From contig MEWP01000155.1 in NCBI GenBank assembly GCA_001775395.1, positions 52,457-99,330 on the forward strand: a stretch of 46,874 nt of DNA. The letters are read 5' to 3'. Below the pieces are notes generated by a model that did no database searches, was not told where the DNA came from, and saw only the letters and a list, made by a program, of their open reading frames with translations. This DNA is from a candidate division Zixibacteria bacterium RBG_16_53_22. Lineage in GTDB: Bacteria; Zixibacteria; MSB-5A5; UBA10806. Below are positions 8,509-16,926 of this stretch, one piece after another (position 1 is the stretch's first letter; every line of letters starts with the position of its first letter). The position numbers and the translations under genes are program-made.

Positions 8509-9183
8509 TCAATAATGAACCTGCAGCATATCATCGACCTGCGCGGTCTGAGTATCGAGATTGACCGGTAGCGCGGTCACCAGGTTGCAGTTTAGCTTGA
8601 AATTATAGGCTTTCACCTTCTCGACATCCTGCAGCTTAATCGATGCGATTTCAATATTTTCGAAAAAGTCGGACTTTTTCAGCCTCACCAGGAAAGTGGC
8701 CAGGGCATTGAGCGAGAATGAGTACCCCTCCAGCGACGATTTGACCGCCGGCGGAGGCGGAGTCGGAGCGGCCGGCTGACCGGGTTGGGTAACCGCTTGC
8801 ACTACTGCCGGAGCCTGTTTGACATTGGTCAGCCACACGTATTCGGGGATACGGCCGGCCAGGTCCTCCATCAGGGTCACCCAGTACTCACGGTTTCTAT
8901 CGAGAAGCTGAATCGAGGACATTCTGGACAGTATCTGGTCCTTCTTCCTGCTAATCTCCTCGATCTTGGCAATCTCGGGGGCGTACTTTTCCGTTTCGGC
9001 TTTCGATATGGCCAACTGCTTTTCCAGCTTGGCATATTTACTGGCCTGAAATACGAAGCTATACGCTGCCATGACAGCGATAAACGCCAGGCACGCGCTC
9101 AACGTCACCACGATGTTTTTATCGAGCTTGAAGCTGAAGCGCTTCCTCTGCAAGTCCTTTGGCAGTAAATTAATTTCTATCAT
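8509..9183 (-). CDS. pilN: type IV pilus inner-membrane protein PilN
   Basis: A 224-residue protein that begins MIEINLLPKDL. The INLLP motif is the segment of PilN that inserts into PilM. A membrane helix (IVVTLSACLAFIAVMAAYSFVF) follows, then a coiled coil to about residue 95 and a periplasmic ferredoxin-like domain (WVTLMEDLAGRIPEYVWLTNV). A Pro/Ala-rich insertion near residue 140 is not usual but looks like a loop. Start and pilM stop overlap as TAATG at 9181-9185, so the two are translationally coupled, which fits a 1:1 PilM-PilN complex. Confidence 0.92.
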   Translation of the reverse strand: MIEINLLPKDLQRKRFSFKLDKNIVVTLSACLAFIAVMAAYSFVFQASKYAKLEKQLAISKAETEKYAPEIAKIEEISRKKDQILSRMSSIQLLDRNREYWVTLMEDLAGRIPEYVWLTNVKQAPAVVQAVTQPGQPAAPTPPPPAVKSSLEGYSFSLNALATFLVRLKKSDFFENIEIASIKLQDVEKVKAYNFKLNCNLVTALPVNLDTQTAQVDDMLQVHY

Positions 9184-10232
9184 TAGATCCTCCGGGCCGC
9201 CAAACCTATGGGCACAGCCAAAAGGGGTGCCACCTTCTCAGGTTGGTATTCCATGAACATCTCCGGGTCATATTCTATATTCCGCAGAGGATTGAATATC
9301 TCTACCGGAATTCCGAGCTTGTTCTGTATCAATTCGGGAAAGTAAGGCACCAGGGCGCCGCCGCCGGACAGGACTATCCAATCGAGTTGTCTGACACCGG
9401 AAGAGCTCTTGAAATACGAAATAGCCACCTCCAAACCGGCCAGCAGCTCCTCGGACGACGTAAAAACAGTCGCCTTGAACATGTCCTGGTCGATAGAGCC
9501 GTCCATCTCGCCTTTGAGGGCCTTGCTGGCCATCTCCTGGTTGAGGCGGAACTCCTTCCCGATCGCGTCATAGATCAGCCGGATGCCGTTGGATGCATCC
9601 CTGGTGGAATGGTACAAGCCATCCTTAATAAACGTTATATTGGTGGTATCGAATCCGACGTCGATCAGGGCCGTGACCCTGTTGGGGTCGACCTCGTAGT
9701 TTATCTCGTAGGCGTTAAGTATCGCGAATGCATCGGTGTCGACCAAAACGGGGCGCAGGCCGGCATCGAGGATGAGATCGAGGTAGTTTTTCAAGAACTC
9801 ATTCCGGGCGGCCACCAACAGGACTTCCATCTTGTTGGTTTCCTCATCGATCTGAATAATATGGTAGTCGAGGGTCACGTCCTCGACATCGAACGGGCTT
9901 CTTTGCTCGGCCTCGAACAAGATGGCCTGCTCCGCCTCGCTGCCCGACTTGCGATCCATGACTATCTTGTCGGTTATGACGCCATGCCCCGATATTGAAA
10001 TCACCACGTCCTTTATCTTCGGATCCGTTTGATCAACCAGATTCTGGATATCGAAGATCACGGCGTCGCGGTCTTTGATTTCTTCAGCGGCGATGGCGTC
10101 CAGAGGAAGCTCTTTTAGCGCCAGCGATTTCAGGGCGTAGCCGCCCGGCTTTCTCTGGAGCTTGACGAGCTTAATGGAGCTGGCACCGATATCCAGCCCT
10201 ACTGCCAATTTTGATTTTCTTCCGAAGCCCAT
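9183..10232 (-). CDS. pilM: type IV pilus actin-like ATPase PilM
   Basis: A 349-residue actin-like protein. The phosphate-1 loop appears as VGLDIGASSIKLVKL near residue 11, the adenosine motif as LSGGGALVPYF near 290, and a second phosphate-type segment as ALIDVGFDTTNITF near 190. PilM forms a cytoplasmic ring that binds the PilN N-terminus. It is the first gene of pilM-N-O-P-Q and is preceded by a well-formed promoter at 10283-10311. The usual pilB, pilT and pilC genes are not in the window. Confidence 0.94.
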   Translation of the reverse strand: MGFGRKSKLAVGLDIGASSIKLVKLQRKPGGYALKSLALKELPLDAIAAEEIKDRDAVIFDIQNLVDQTDPKIKDVVISISGHGVITDKIVMDRKSGSEAEQAILFEAEQRSPFDVEDVTLDYHIIQIDEETNKMEVLLVAARNEFLKNYLDLILDAGLRPVLVDTDAFAILNAYEINYEVDPNRVTALIDVGFDTTNITFIKDGLYHSTRDASNGIRLIYDAIGKEFRLNQEMASKALKGEMDGSIDQDMFKATVFTSSEELLAGLEVAISYFKSSSGVRQLDWIVLSGGGALVPYFPELIQNKLGIPVEIFNPLRNIEYDPEMFMEYQPEKVAPLLAVPIGLAARRI

Positions 10233-10282
10233 AGTTTTTTCACCTGTGAAGACAGTGGATGCCCTTGATTAATTTCGATTTT

Positions 10283-10311
10283 ATTCTATTTCCTTCAAAT
10301 TTACCTGTCAA
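10283..10311 (-). promoter_or_regulatory. sigma-70-type promoter of pilM-N-O-P-Q
   Basis: On the minus strand, TTGACA (10306-10311, a perfect -35) and TAGAAT (10283-10288) are separated by 17 nt. The site lies in the 173-nt gap between the prepilin gene and pilM, so the assembly genes can be expressed apart from the prepilins. Confidence 0.72.
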
Positions 10312-10405
10312 GGCAAATTGACTTTACATGCTTATTATCGTCTTGTTGATTCAAAAGTTAACCCCGTATGAAAAAATTATTGAGGGCTTCCGGCCGAGGG
10401 TTAGA

Positions 10406-10894
10406 CTACTGAAGCTTCGTCTTCCCGGTCGCGGCAAGCACTGAGATGGTATAGGGGGTATCACCACTGCTGGTATTGACGCCGACCGTGCCGGTCTCGG
10501 AAGCGGCCCCGGTGGGAAGCATCACGAGCGTACTGGCTGTAAATGTCGTGCCCGTGAACACCACATTGGCATCGAGCTCCACCGGCCCCACTATGATCGA
10601 GTCGCCATTATTGTATCTGAATAGAGTCTGGTTGACTATATCCTTAAATATCAGATATGTCCGAGCATTTGTGTCGAAATAAACACCATACTGTGTGTTT
10701 TCGGCAATTGCCCTGCTTCGAGCGATGCGGACCGAGTTGAGAAGGTTCCTGGCCTCGGCGTGACATTTGAGCCTGGGCAGGGTCCTGGAAAACAACGGCA
10801 CCGCCAGAGTCGCCAGCACTCCCACCAGGACGGCTACAATCGCCATCTCGATCATGGTAAAGCCGGCGGTCTTCTTGGAATTTTTTGGTATCAT
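10406..10894 (-). CDS. GspH/FimT-type prepilin-like minor pilin
   Basis: A 162-residue type IV prepilin-like protein. The leader MIPKNSKKTAG ends at a classical PilD site, G11-FTMIE with Glu at +5, followed by a hydrophobic helix (MAIVAVLVGVLATLAVPLF). The region after it (AEARNLLNSVRIARSRAIAEN) is the GspH/FimT hallmark. Minor pilins of this class prime pilus or pseudopilus assembly and sit at the tip. GGAGGAGGT lies upstream of the ATG. It follows the other prepilin gene by 74 nt and precedes the pilM promoter. Type IV pilus and type II secretion pseudopilins cannot be separated by sequence alone; the PilM-Q neighbours favour a pilus. Confidence 0.85.
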   Translation of the reverse strand: MIPKNSKKTAGFTMIEMAIVAVLVGVLATLAVPLFSRTLPRLKCHAEARNLLNSVRIARSRAIAENTQYGVYFDTNARTYLIFKDIVNQTLFRYNNGDSIIVGPVELDANVVFTGTTFTASTLVMLPTGAASETGTVGVNTSSGDTPYTISVLAATGKTKLQ

Positions 10895-10968
10895 CGGAGA
10901 ATTACCTCCTCCTGACTTAAACGATTGGTTTCTCCGATTGTAGTTATCGGCACCGAAACCGGTATTGT

Positions 10969-11511
10969 TTAATGAGTCTCAGCCAAGATGCTGCCCTGCG
11001 ATATCCCGTTGGTGGCCACCACGGTCGAGAAACTCCGTGAAACACGGGTTTCGGGGCTTAGGCCCTGATCGTCCCGAAGATTGGTCGAAATCGTGACCAC
11101 CAGCGTCTGACCCCCTACTCGAGTCACTCTGAGTGAGCCGACCCCATCGGCCATCACTGTGTCTTTGCCTTCGCGACGTCGTATCAGGTCGTTGTCCTGG
11201 TCGACGAAATACTCATACTTCGCGTTGCCGTGAAATACGACAATACGGTCGCTTTCGGCTCCATTTTCAATTATCAGGGGCTCAGCAACCTCATGACCTG
11301 TCCCCCGGCGGGCAAAGCTGATATGGTACCCGATCTCGCCGAGAGCGGCCTGGATGAAGCCGTTTTGCGCGGTGACCTCCTGTATCTGCGGAAGAGGCTC
11401 ATGCTGGCCGGAGCGAAAATTCAAATACGCGGTTGCGGCCACCGATATCAATATCACGACAATCATTAGATCGACCAGAAATACGCCGCTGTTTTTGCCT
11501 CTCAAAGCCAC
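10969..11511 (-). CDS. prepilin-like (PilW-type) minor pilin with variant cleavage site
   Basis: A protein of about 180 residues with a short basic leader, a Gly (residue 9) and then VFLVDLMIVVILISVAATAYL, the pattern of a type IV prepilin. Two positions are off consensus: Val instead of Phe/Met at +1 and Asp instead of Glu at +5. The rest is a beta-rich domain with LRVTRVGGQTLVVTIST near the end, as in PilW or GspJ-like minor pilins. The frame opens with GTG at 11511, but GGAGG at 11511-11515 lies 5 nt before a TTG at 11505, which I think is the real start. A candidate sigma-54 promoter lies just upstream. It probably forms an operon with the GspH/FimT-like gene. Confidence 0.7.
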   Translation of the reverse strand: MALRGKNSGVFLVDLMIVVILISVAATAYLNFRSGQHEPLPQIQEVTAQNGFIQAALGEIGYHISFARRGTGHEVAEPLIIENGAESDRIVVFHGNAKYEYFVDQDNDLIRRREGKDTVMADGVGSLRVTRVGGQTLVVTISTNLRDDQGLSPETRVSRSFSTVVATNGISQGSILAETH

Positions 11512-11550
11512 CTCCAGAGAGCATGTGAGTCCTTCTCAATAAATGATATA

Positions 11551-11569
11551 CCGCAAACCCTGTGCCCAA
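11551..11569 (-). promoter_or_regulatory. candidate sigma-54 promoter for the prepilin genes
   Basis: On the minus strand, GGGCAC then TTTGCG places GG (11565-11566) and GC (11553-11554) exactly 10 nt apart, as in the -24/-12 consensus TGGCAC-N5-TTGCW (two mismatches). The predicted start is near 11541, giving a leader of about 30 nt to the prepilin gene. An inverted repeat CCTGTGC-N9-GCACAGG (11559-11581) overlaps the -24 element. This window also encodes an NtrC-type activator. Confidence 0.5.
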
Positions 11570-11698
11570 TTTTAGCACAGGTGCTTAGGCATTTAGCAAC
11601 ATATGCTTATTCGCACTGGCCGGGAATGACATTAAAGGGAACCGGCTTCTATTATGGGATTTGCCCCAAAGGTGTGGGTTGCAGGCAACACTTTGTTG

Positions 11699-13723
11699 CT
11701 ATCTTAAGATGGTGATTTTCCTGAAAGCAGTTTTCTTTTCCCCCGACAGGCTCGCGCAATAGACACCCGAGGCCAGCCTCTGGCCTCCATCGCCAAGACC
11801 ATCCCATTTAATCGAATAATGCGCCGGGCCGTATCGGCCCTCAAGGAGCCTTCTAATAAGTCGGCCATTGATGTCATAAATAGAAAGTCGAATCGACTGC
11901 GAACCCCCCTCGATAGCAAATTCAATAACCGCGGAATTATTGAATGGATTCGGATAGATATTCTCGATGGACAGCTCTTTCGGCAAAGGCAACCGGCCGG
12001 AATCGTCGATACCGGTAACAACCCGAGCGCTGTCCATTATCCAGTTGTCGGGATCAAACAGCAGCGCTGTCGGCGGTGATTGCAGGGATATCTGATAACG
12101 CTGTAGGGGCAGATAATTATCGAGCCTGATTTCCAGGGTATCGCCGGCTATTATTCCGATCGGGACTGGCATGGTGAATATCGGGGATTGCACTTGAACC
12201 TGCGCGATATCGAGAAAGACCGTAAACGAATCCCCCTCCGCTGACCAGCTCCATGAATAATTATAAACCGGGAAGCCCTGGCCATAAATCCATTGATCGA
12301 AAAATGGATCGAGCTCGCATCCACAAGCTCCCTCCATGACATCGCGGAACTCGTCGGTGGTGGCATTACCATATGCGTAGGTTTGAGCGTAGGCGTGAAG
12401 CCCGGCATAAAAATTCTGGTCCCCCGTTATGCCGCGAAGCATATGCAGGACCCAGGCCCCCTTGACATAGACATTCACGCCGAACAGATCGGGAGGATCA
12501 AAGATGGGATGACGACCGGCGCTCTGCTCGTATGCATAATAAGTGTTCTGGTAATCGAGCATGGTCTGAGCGAACGCCTCCTCACCATGCGCGGCCTCGT
12601 TGTACAGGGCCGAGGAATACGTTGCAAAACCCTCGTTCAGCCAGATATGACGCCAGTCGGCCATCGTTACCAGGTCGCCCCACCACATGTGGGCCAATTC
12701 ATGAGCGTAACCGAGTTCCAACGCCCTGTCCCCGGTTATCCAATTGCGATTGATGGTGGTCATGGTTTGATGTTCCATGGCCCCGGCGAAAAACGGCGCA
12801 ACGCTTCCCTGGCCATACTTTTCGAACGGATATGGATAAAACAAATCGGAAAAAAGGCTCATCATGTCGGGCACGGTGGCGAAATCATACGCCGCATCCA
12901 GGGAATCCTCGCGCCAGACCATGTAGAATATCGGAATGGAATCGCCGTCGTCCTCGACATAGTAATCAGTCCAGGTGGCATAGTCGCCCATGATGAGGTT
13001 GATCAGGTAGGTAGCTATCGGCAGGTTGGTCACCCAATGATAAGTTTTGACATGCGATACCTGATCGTGTATGACGTCGGCAAGATAACCATTGGAGCCA
13101 ACCTCGTAAGTTTCCGGCACGGTGGCGAATATCTCCGCGGTAGCCTTGTCCCACGGCTCATCGTAGCAGGGGAACCACCAGCGAGCGTCCTGCGGCTCGG
13201 CCATGGTATAGCTGTTGCGGGCATAATGGTAATAGCCTCGGCCGTCCGAGGTGTCGTGATAGAAAATTCGGACCAGGAGCGTCTCGGGAAAATGATGAAC
13301 CGCTCCCAGATTGATCGCTATGGACGTATCATCGAAGCTATAATTGGCGCGAACCGCCCCGGCGAACACGGAATCCGCGATAAGACCCGCCATGTGAAGC
13401 CTGATATGTGAAATCGTGTCATCGACCACCTGGAACCGCATCGCGACATTGCCCAGGTAAAAATCGGATGTCATTGGGAAATTTAGAAATATCCGATATG
13501 AGAGCGCATCGAACGAATGGACCGAGTCGAATAAGGCCTTTGAGAATCTGCCGAGCGGTTTTTCTTCGAGGAAGGCCAACGGCTTGATTTCGCTCGACCC
13601 CTCGTTATGGGGAATATAGGCCGAAACACGGTCGCCGGCGAGCCCATCGGCCGCAAGATAAGAACATATCGGGAAAGTCACCAGGATCAGAAACAACAAT
13701 AGAGGTTGCGTCGAACGCCCCAT
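11699..13723 (-). CDS. exported M1-family aminopeptidase with C-terminal sorting domain
   Basis: A 674-residue protein with an N-terminal signal peptide (hydrophobic about 7-22). The gluzincin catalytic set is intact: HELAH (His341, Glu342, His345) and Glu364 in WLNEGFATY. The exopeptidase motif reads GAMEH (314-318) rather than GAMEN. The M1 N-terminal beta-saddle precedes it. There is no ERAP-like C-terminal domain. The last 85 residues form a sorting-type Ig-like domain: ENIYPNPFN, YDINGRLIRRL, a WDG turn, LASGVY and a basic end KITILR. It should cleave N-terminal residues from peptides outside the cell or at the surface. It is last in a four-gene run of exported hydrolases, 71 nt after the M36-like gene. 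Confidence 0.87.
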   Translation of the reverse strand: MGRSTQPLLLFLILVTFPICSYLAADGLAGDRVSAYIPHNEGSSEIKPLAFLEEKPLGRFSKALFDSVHSFDALSYRIFLNFPMTSDFYLGNVAMRFQVVDDTISHIRLHMAGLIADSVFAGAVRANYSFDDTSIAINLGAVHHFPETLLVRIFYHDTSDGRGYYHYARNSYTMAEPQDARWWFPCYDEPWDKATAEIFATVPETYEVGSNGYLADVIHDQVSHVKTYHWVTNLPIATYLINLIMGDYATWTDYYVEDDGDSIPIFYMVWREDSLDAAYDFATVPDMMSLFSDLFYPYPFEKYGQGSVAPFFAGAMEHQTMTTINRNWITGDRALELGYAHELAHMWWGDLVTMADWRHIWLNEGFATYSSALYNEAAHGEEAFAQTMLDYQNTYYAYEQSAGRHPIFDPPDLFGVNVYVKGAWVLHMLRGITGDQNFYAGLHAYAQTYAYGNATTDEFRDVMEGACGCELDPFFDQWIYGQGFPVYNYSWSWSAEGDSFTVFLDIAQVQVQSPIFTMPVPIGIIAGDTLEIRLDNYLPLQRYQISLQSPPTALLFDPDNWIMDSARVVTGIDDSGRLPLPKELSIENIYPNPFNNSAVIEFAIEGGSQSIRLSIYDINGRLIRRLLEGRYGPAHYSIKWDGLGDGGQRLASGVYCASLSGEKKTAFRKITILR

Positions 13724-13794
13724 TTTCCATTTCTTCTTTCCCTGTTGAACAATGACATCATATCAACAGTTCGATGACAATATACCCAAACTCC

Positions 13795-16700
13795 TCATCT
13801 CAACAACGTCATTTTCTCCTGCCTGGCGCCTTGCTCCGTAACAAGCCGATAGAAATATACCCCCGAGGCCACGGGAGATCCGGCCCGGTCGATACCTTTC
13901 CAGACTGCATTATAACTGCCCGCGTTCAACTTCTCGTTGATCAGGCTGACTACGCTGCGGCCGAGGATATCGAAAATTTCAAGCCGCACATGCGACGGCT
14001 GCGGCAGGCTGAAACTGATGTTAGTCTCCGGATTGAAGGGGTTGGGCCAGTTTTGCCCCAAAGACAATCGACCTGGCTGAATAATATCCTGGTCCACGCC
14101 CACGAGCGTTTCCATGGCCCAGCCGATGTCATCGAAGACCAGGCCGACCCAGGTAGATTCAGCGTCCGTCTTGAAACGAAGGCGGAATCTGTACTGGTGG
14201 GCGTTTGGATGCAAGATGGGAGTTATGTTGTACTCTCTATAATGATATCCCGAGATCTGTTCCCCGGTTATGAATCCGGCCCTATACCAATTCTGTCCAT
14301 TATTGTTGGAGATTTCAATCAGGCAGGAATCGTTCGACCTGACGGCACCCCTGGTATGGAAAAATACCTTTCCGGCTCCGAATGGGGAAAGGTCGAAAAT
14401 CGTATTCGCGGTTATGGAGGAGTTGGCATTGTTAGGGTAATTGGGGCTCGAATACCAGATTGAATGGTTTGAGTAGTAGCCGTCATCGCGGAGAATCCAG
14501 CCTCCATCGTTTGTCCAGCCTCCCATGCCGTTGCGCTCAAAATACTCGAAAACCTCCGTCATGACCATTACATAGCCGAATGAGCCGGTTTGGGGAAGGC
14601 GGCCGGTATTCGGCTGGTGAGCGGTATCCCGCGCCGTAAAATAATAATGGATTGTGTCTCCGATGGCAAGCTGACGGTCGAGGTCGATCGAGGCCAAGAT
14701 AAATTCACCGTCGTTTGGCCCGGGGGAAAGCGACGCCGCCGCTTCCGATTCGTTGTTAACATAGTAATGAAGCCTCACCTGCGATGGATCGATGCCATTT
14801 ATGTCAAAAGCATTCATGACAAACGGCCCATAAGGCCCGAATAGGTTGACTGTATTCCGGGGACCTTCAATGAGAGCCAGAGTCGGGGGAATTAGATCGG
14901 GGCCGACATAAAACGAATAATGCGTGTCCGGCGCTCCCGGGGGCCAGGTGCCTCTGAATCCTCCGTTGTCGACTGCCAGAACGTAGTAACCCACATGGGT
15001 GTCATTCGGCTGCGGCGGGATGGCGGCCTGCCACTCACTGCCATTCTGAGCCATATTGATCGGCTGGAAACCGCCGCCGTTGTCATAAAACAGGATTATG
15101 GAATCAGGATTAATGCTGAATATCGTGGAGATCGAGGCGCTCACCGTGAAAGAGCGTGTCGTATCCTCGGAATCAAACAACGTGTCGGCGGAGATCGAAA
15201 TCGTTGTTCCCGGGCCTATTCCGTGCCTGTCGCCGAAATTATGGAATATGGTCCAGGCGTTCGGCGTGCCGTTTTCGAGATTGCCATCGTCGTCATCGAG
15301 AGCGACGAAGGCCCAGAAATACGGCTCGAACTCCTGGGTCAATGCGTAGCGGGCGTAATGCCACAGGGAATCGACATATCCCATGCCGTAAGGCGAAAGG
15401 TCGGACCTCGCATGCCACAGGGCGCCTCCGATTATCAAGCCGTCATTGTGCGGTTCTCCATTCCAGTGAATAGGATAGCGGCGGTCGTTGTCCAGAGTCC
15501 TCAGGTAGCCGTTGGGATCGTTGGAGTAGAAACCCCTGCCGACTATCGGCTGATTGGTAACGGTGCAGGCCAGGTAATCGGAAAATCCTTCGTGCATGGC
15601 GCCGTCGGGCCCAATTGGCCTGGTCTGAAGATCGGTGACGCCGTGCCCATACTCGTGATAAACGACATCGGCAATCTGGGCCGTATTGTTGCATTGGCCA
15701 CCGGCGCTGTAGAAATTGATACTCAGGTCCCAGCCGCTCCAGAATGCGTTGCAGGTGCCACTGACATAAACATTGCAGGTCATCGGGAAATCCATAACCG
15801 TCAGGTTGGGATCGAGCATTTTTATCCATTGATGGACATAGACGGCGCTATACCAGGCATCCCGCTCGGCCGGCAGAGAATTATCCTGGTTCCAATAGAC
15901 ATTGTAGGTCGCCGGAGGATCGACAATATCGGCGATATGCGATTCCGGGCCGGCCTCATTCCAGACTTCCATAAAGGGGCCGCGGAAATAGGCGTCGACA
16001 GAAACAGGATTGGAGCCGGCCAAATCTATGGTGTAACCGCCATTCATATCGGTGGTGACCGGGCTGCCATTGAAAAATATATCTTGATGGAAGAAATTGC
16101 GGTCCTGCCAGGGATCGAACGGATAAAGTGGCTGGATCGATCCCGAAATGGTGCCGGAGACTACATCGTAGTAGATCTTGTTTGTCCGCTGAAGCAGTTC
16201 ACCATTTTCGGCGTCAACGAGAGTTTCCCATACGGCATACGGTTCGCTCACCTTTACAATCACTCGATAAGCCGGACGATAAACGGTCCCGCTTTCGAGA
16301 TAAAGCGGTATTATCACCCGGTCCTGATAATCCTTGCTTGCCGCATGCCCTGAAAGGCCGTTTCCGGCGATTTCCACAGCCTCATCAGGCGATAAGGTGA
16401 ATTCGGAAATGCTCATGGCTGACATATCGAGATCGCCCCAAAGCAGATTCGCCCGGCCCTGGGGGCTGATTGCGATTCCGACTCCCGCATCGAGTATCTC
16501 CACACCGCCAAGCTCCTTGATAAACCTCACAAACCAGACACGGTCCATAGCGAATTTGCTGGAAACGAGCTTAAGTTCAAAATTGGCAGGAACCAGTTGA
16601 TTTGAGGCCAGAAATTTCCGCGCCGCCTTTTCGGCGTTGGATTCGTCTATGAGCGAGAAACCGGTGGTCCCTCTACCGGGAGCGACCACAACCATTTGTG

Positions 16701-16908
16701 ACGGTATTTGGTTGTTAACGGCAACGTATGGAGCTTCGAATCGCCTCTCCTGCCCGGCGACCCTGGAATCCCCACTCCAATTCACGTAATCGGGTGTCCT
16801 GAAATCGAAACCAGGTTTCTCGATTGTCCCATCAGTGCTTTCATGTCCGGTAATTGCCATAGCCGATGAGGCCATAAGCGCGAAAAAGAAGAATACCCTT
16901 GTTCTCAA
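13795..16908 (-). CDS. exported M36-like (fungalysin-type) metallopeptidase with C-terminal sorting domain
   Basis: A 1037-residue protein read from a TTG start with AAGGAG about 10 nt upstream. A signal peptide (about 1-18) is followed by a fungalysin/thermolysin-type propeptide region (about 85-245, including ESNAEKAARKFLASNQ). The catalytic domain has HEYGH (His418, Glu419, His422) and the third ligand Glu440 in GAMHEGFSDY, an M36-style arrangement. M4 is less likely because the second motif is HEGFSDY and the domain is interrupted. A carboxypeptidase-regulatory-like insert near 255-300 is possible. After about 570 come Ig-like and jelly-roll (MAM-like) regions. The last 90 residues are a sorting domain (NWPNPFNPETNISF, FDILGRSVVSL, VASGVYFYRL, ending KMTLLR). 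It probably digests proteins extracellularly, feeding the M1 enzyme. Confidence 0.83.
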   Translation of the reverse strand: MRTRVFFFFALMASSAMAITGHESTDGTIEKPGFDFRTPDYVNWSGDSRVAGQERRFEAPYVAVNNQIPSQMVVVAPGRGTTGFSLIDESNAEKAARKFLASNQLVPANFELKLVSSKFAMDRVWFVRFIKELGGVEILDAGVGIAISPQGRANLLWGDLDMSAMSISEFTLSPDEAVEIAGNGLSGHAASKDYQDRVIIPLYLESGTVYRPAYRVIVKVSEPYAVWETLVDAENGELLQRTNKIYYDVVSGTISGSIQPLYPFDPWQDRNFFHQDIFFNGSPVTTDMNGGYTIDLAGSNPVSVDAYFRGPFMEVWNEAGPESHIADIVDPPATYNVYWNQDNSLPAERDAWYSAVYVHQWIKMLDPNLTVMDFPMTCNVYVSGTCNAFWSGWDLSINFYSAGGQCNNTAQIADVVYHEYGHGVTDLQTRPIGPDGAMHEGFSDYLACTVTNQPIVGRGFYSNDPNGYLRTLDNDRRYPIHWNGEPHNDGLIIGGALWHARSDLSPYGMGYVDSLWHYARYALTQEFEPYFWAFVALDDDDGNLENGTPNAWTIFHNFGDRHGIGPGTTISISADTLFDSEDTTRSFTVSASISTIFSINPDSIILFYDNGGGFQPINMAQNGSEWQAAIPPQPNDTHVGYYVLAVDNGGFRGTWPPGAPDTHYSFYVGPDLIPPTLALIEGPRNTVNLFGPYGPFVMNAFDINGIDPSQVRLHYYVNNESEAAASLSPGPNDGEFILASIDLDRQLAIGDTIHYYFTARDTAHQPNTGRLPQTGSFGYVMVMTEVFEYFERNGMGGWTNDGGWILRDDGYYSNHSIWYSSPNYPNNANSSITANTIFDLSPFGAGKVFFHTRGAVRSNDSCLIEISNNNGQNWYRAGFITGEQISGYHYREYNITPILHPNAHQYRFRLRFKTDAESTWVGLVFDDIGWAMETLVGVDQDIIQPGRLSLGQNWPNPFNPETNISFSLPQPSHVRLEIFDILGRSVVSLINEKLNAGSYNAVWKGIDRAGSPVASGVYFYRLVTEQGARQEKMTLLR

Positions 16909-16926
16909 AATGAGTCTACTCCTTCC

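Noticed and set aside
11559-11581. Inverted repeat CCTGTGC/GCACAGG as a terminator of the M1 gene
   Set aside because: It lies more than 110 nt past the stop, is followed by no T-run on the minus strand and overlaps the better-supported promoter element.
12293-13411. A 372-codon plus-strand frame opposite the M1 aminopeptidase gene
   Set aside because: Antisense to an intact M1 catalytic domain; no domain or ribosome site is visible.
14920-16353. A 477-codon plus-strand frame opposite the M36-like peptidase gene
   Set aside because: It is antisense to a gene with signal peptide, HEYGH motif and sorting tail, has no ribosome site or recognisable domain, and its composition is that of a shadow frame.
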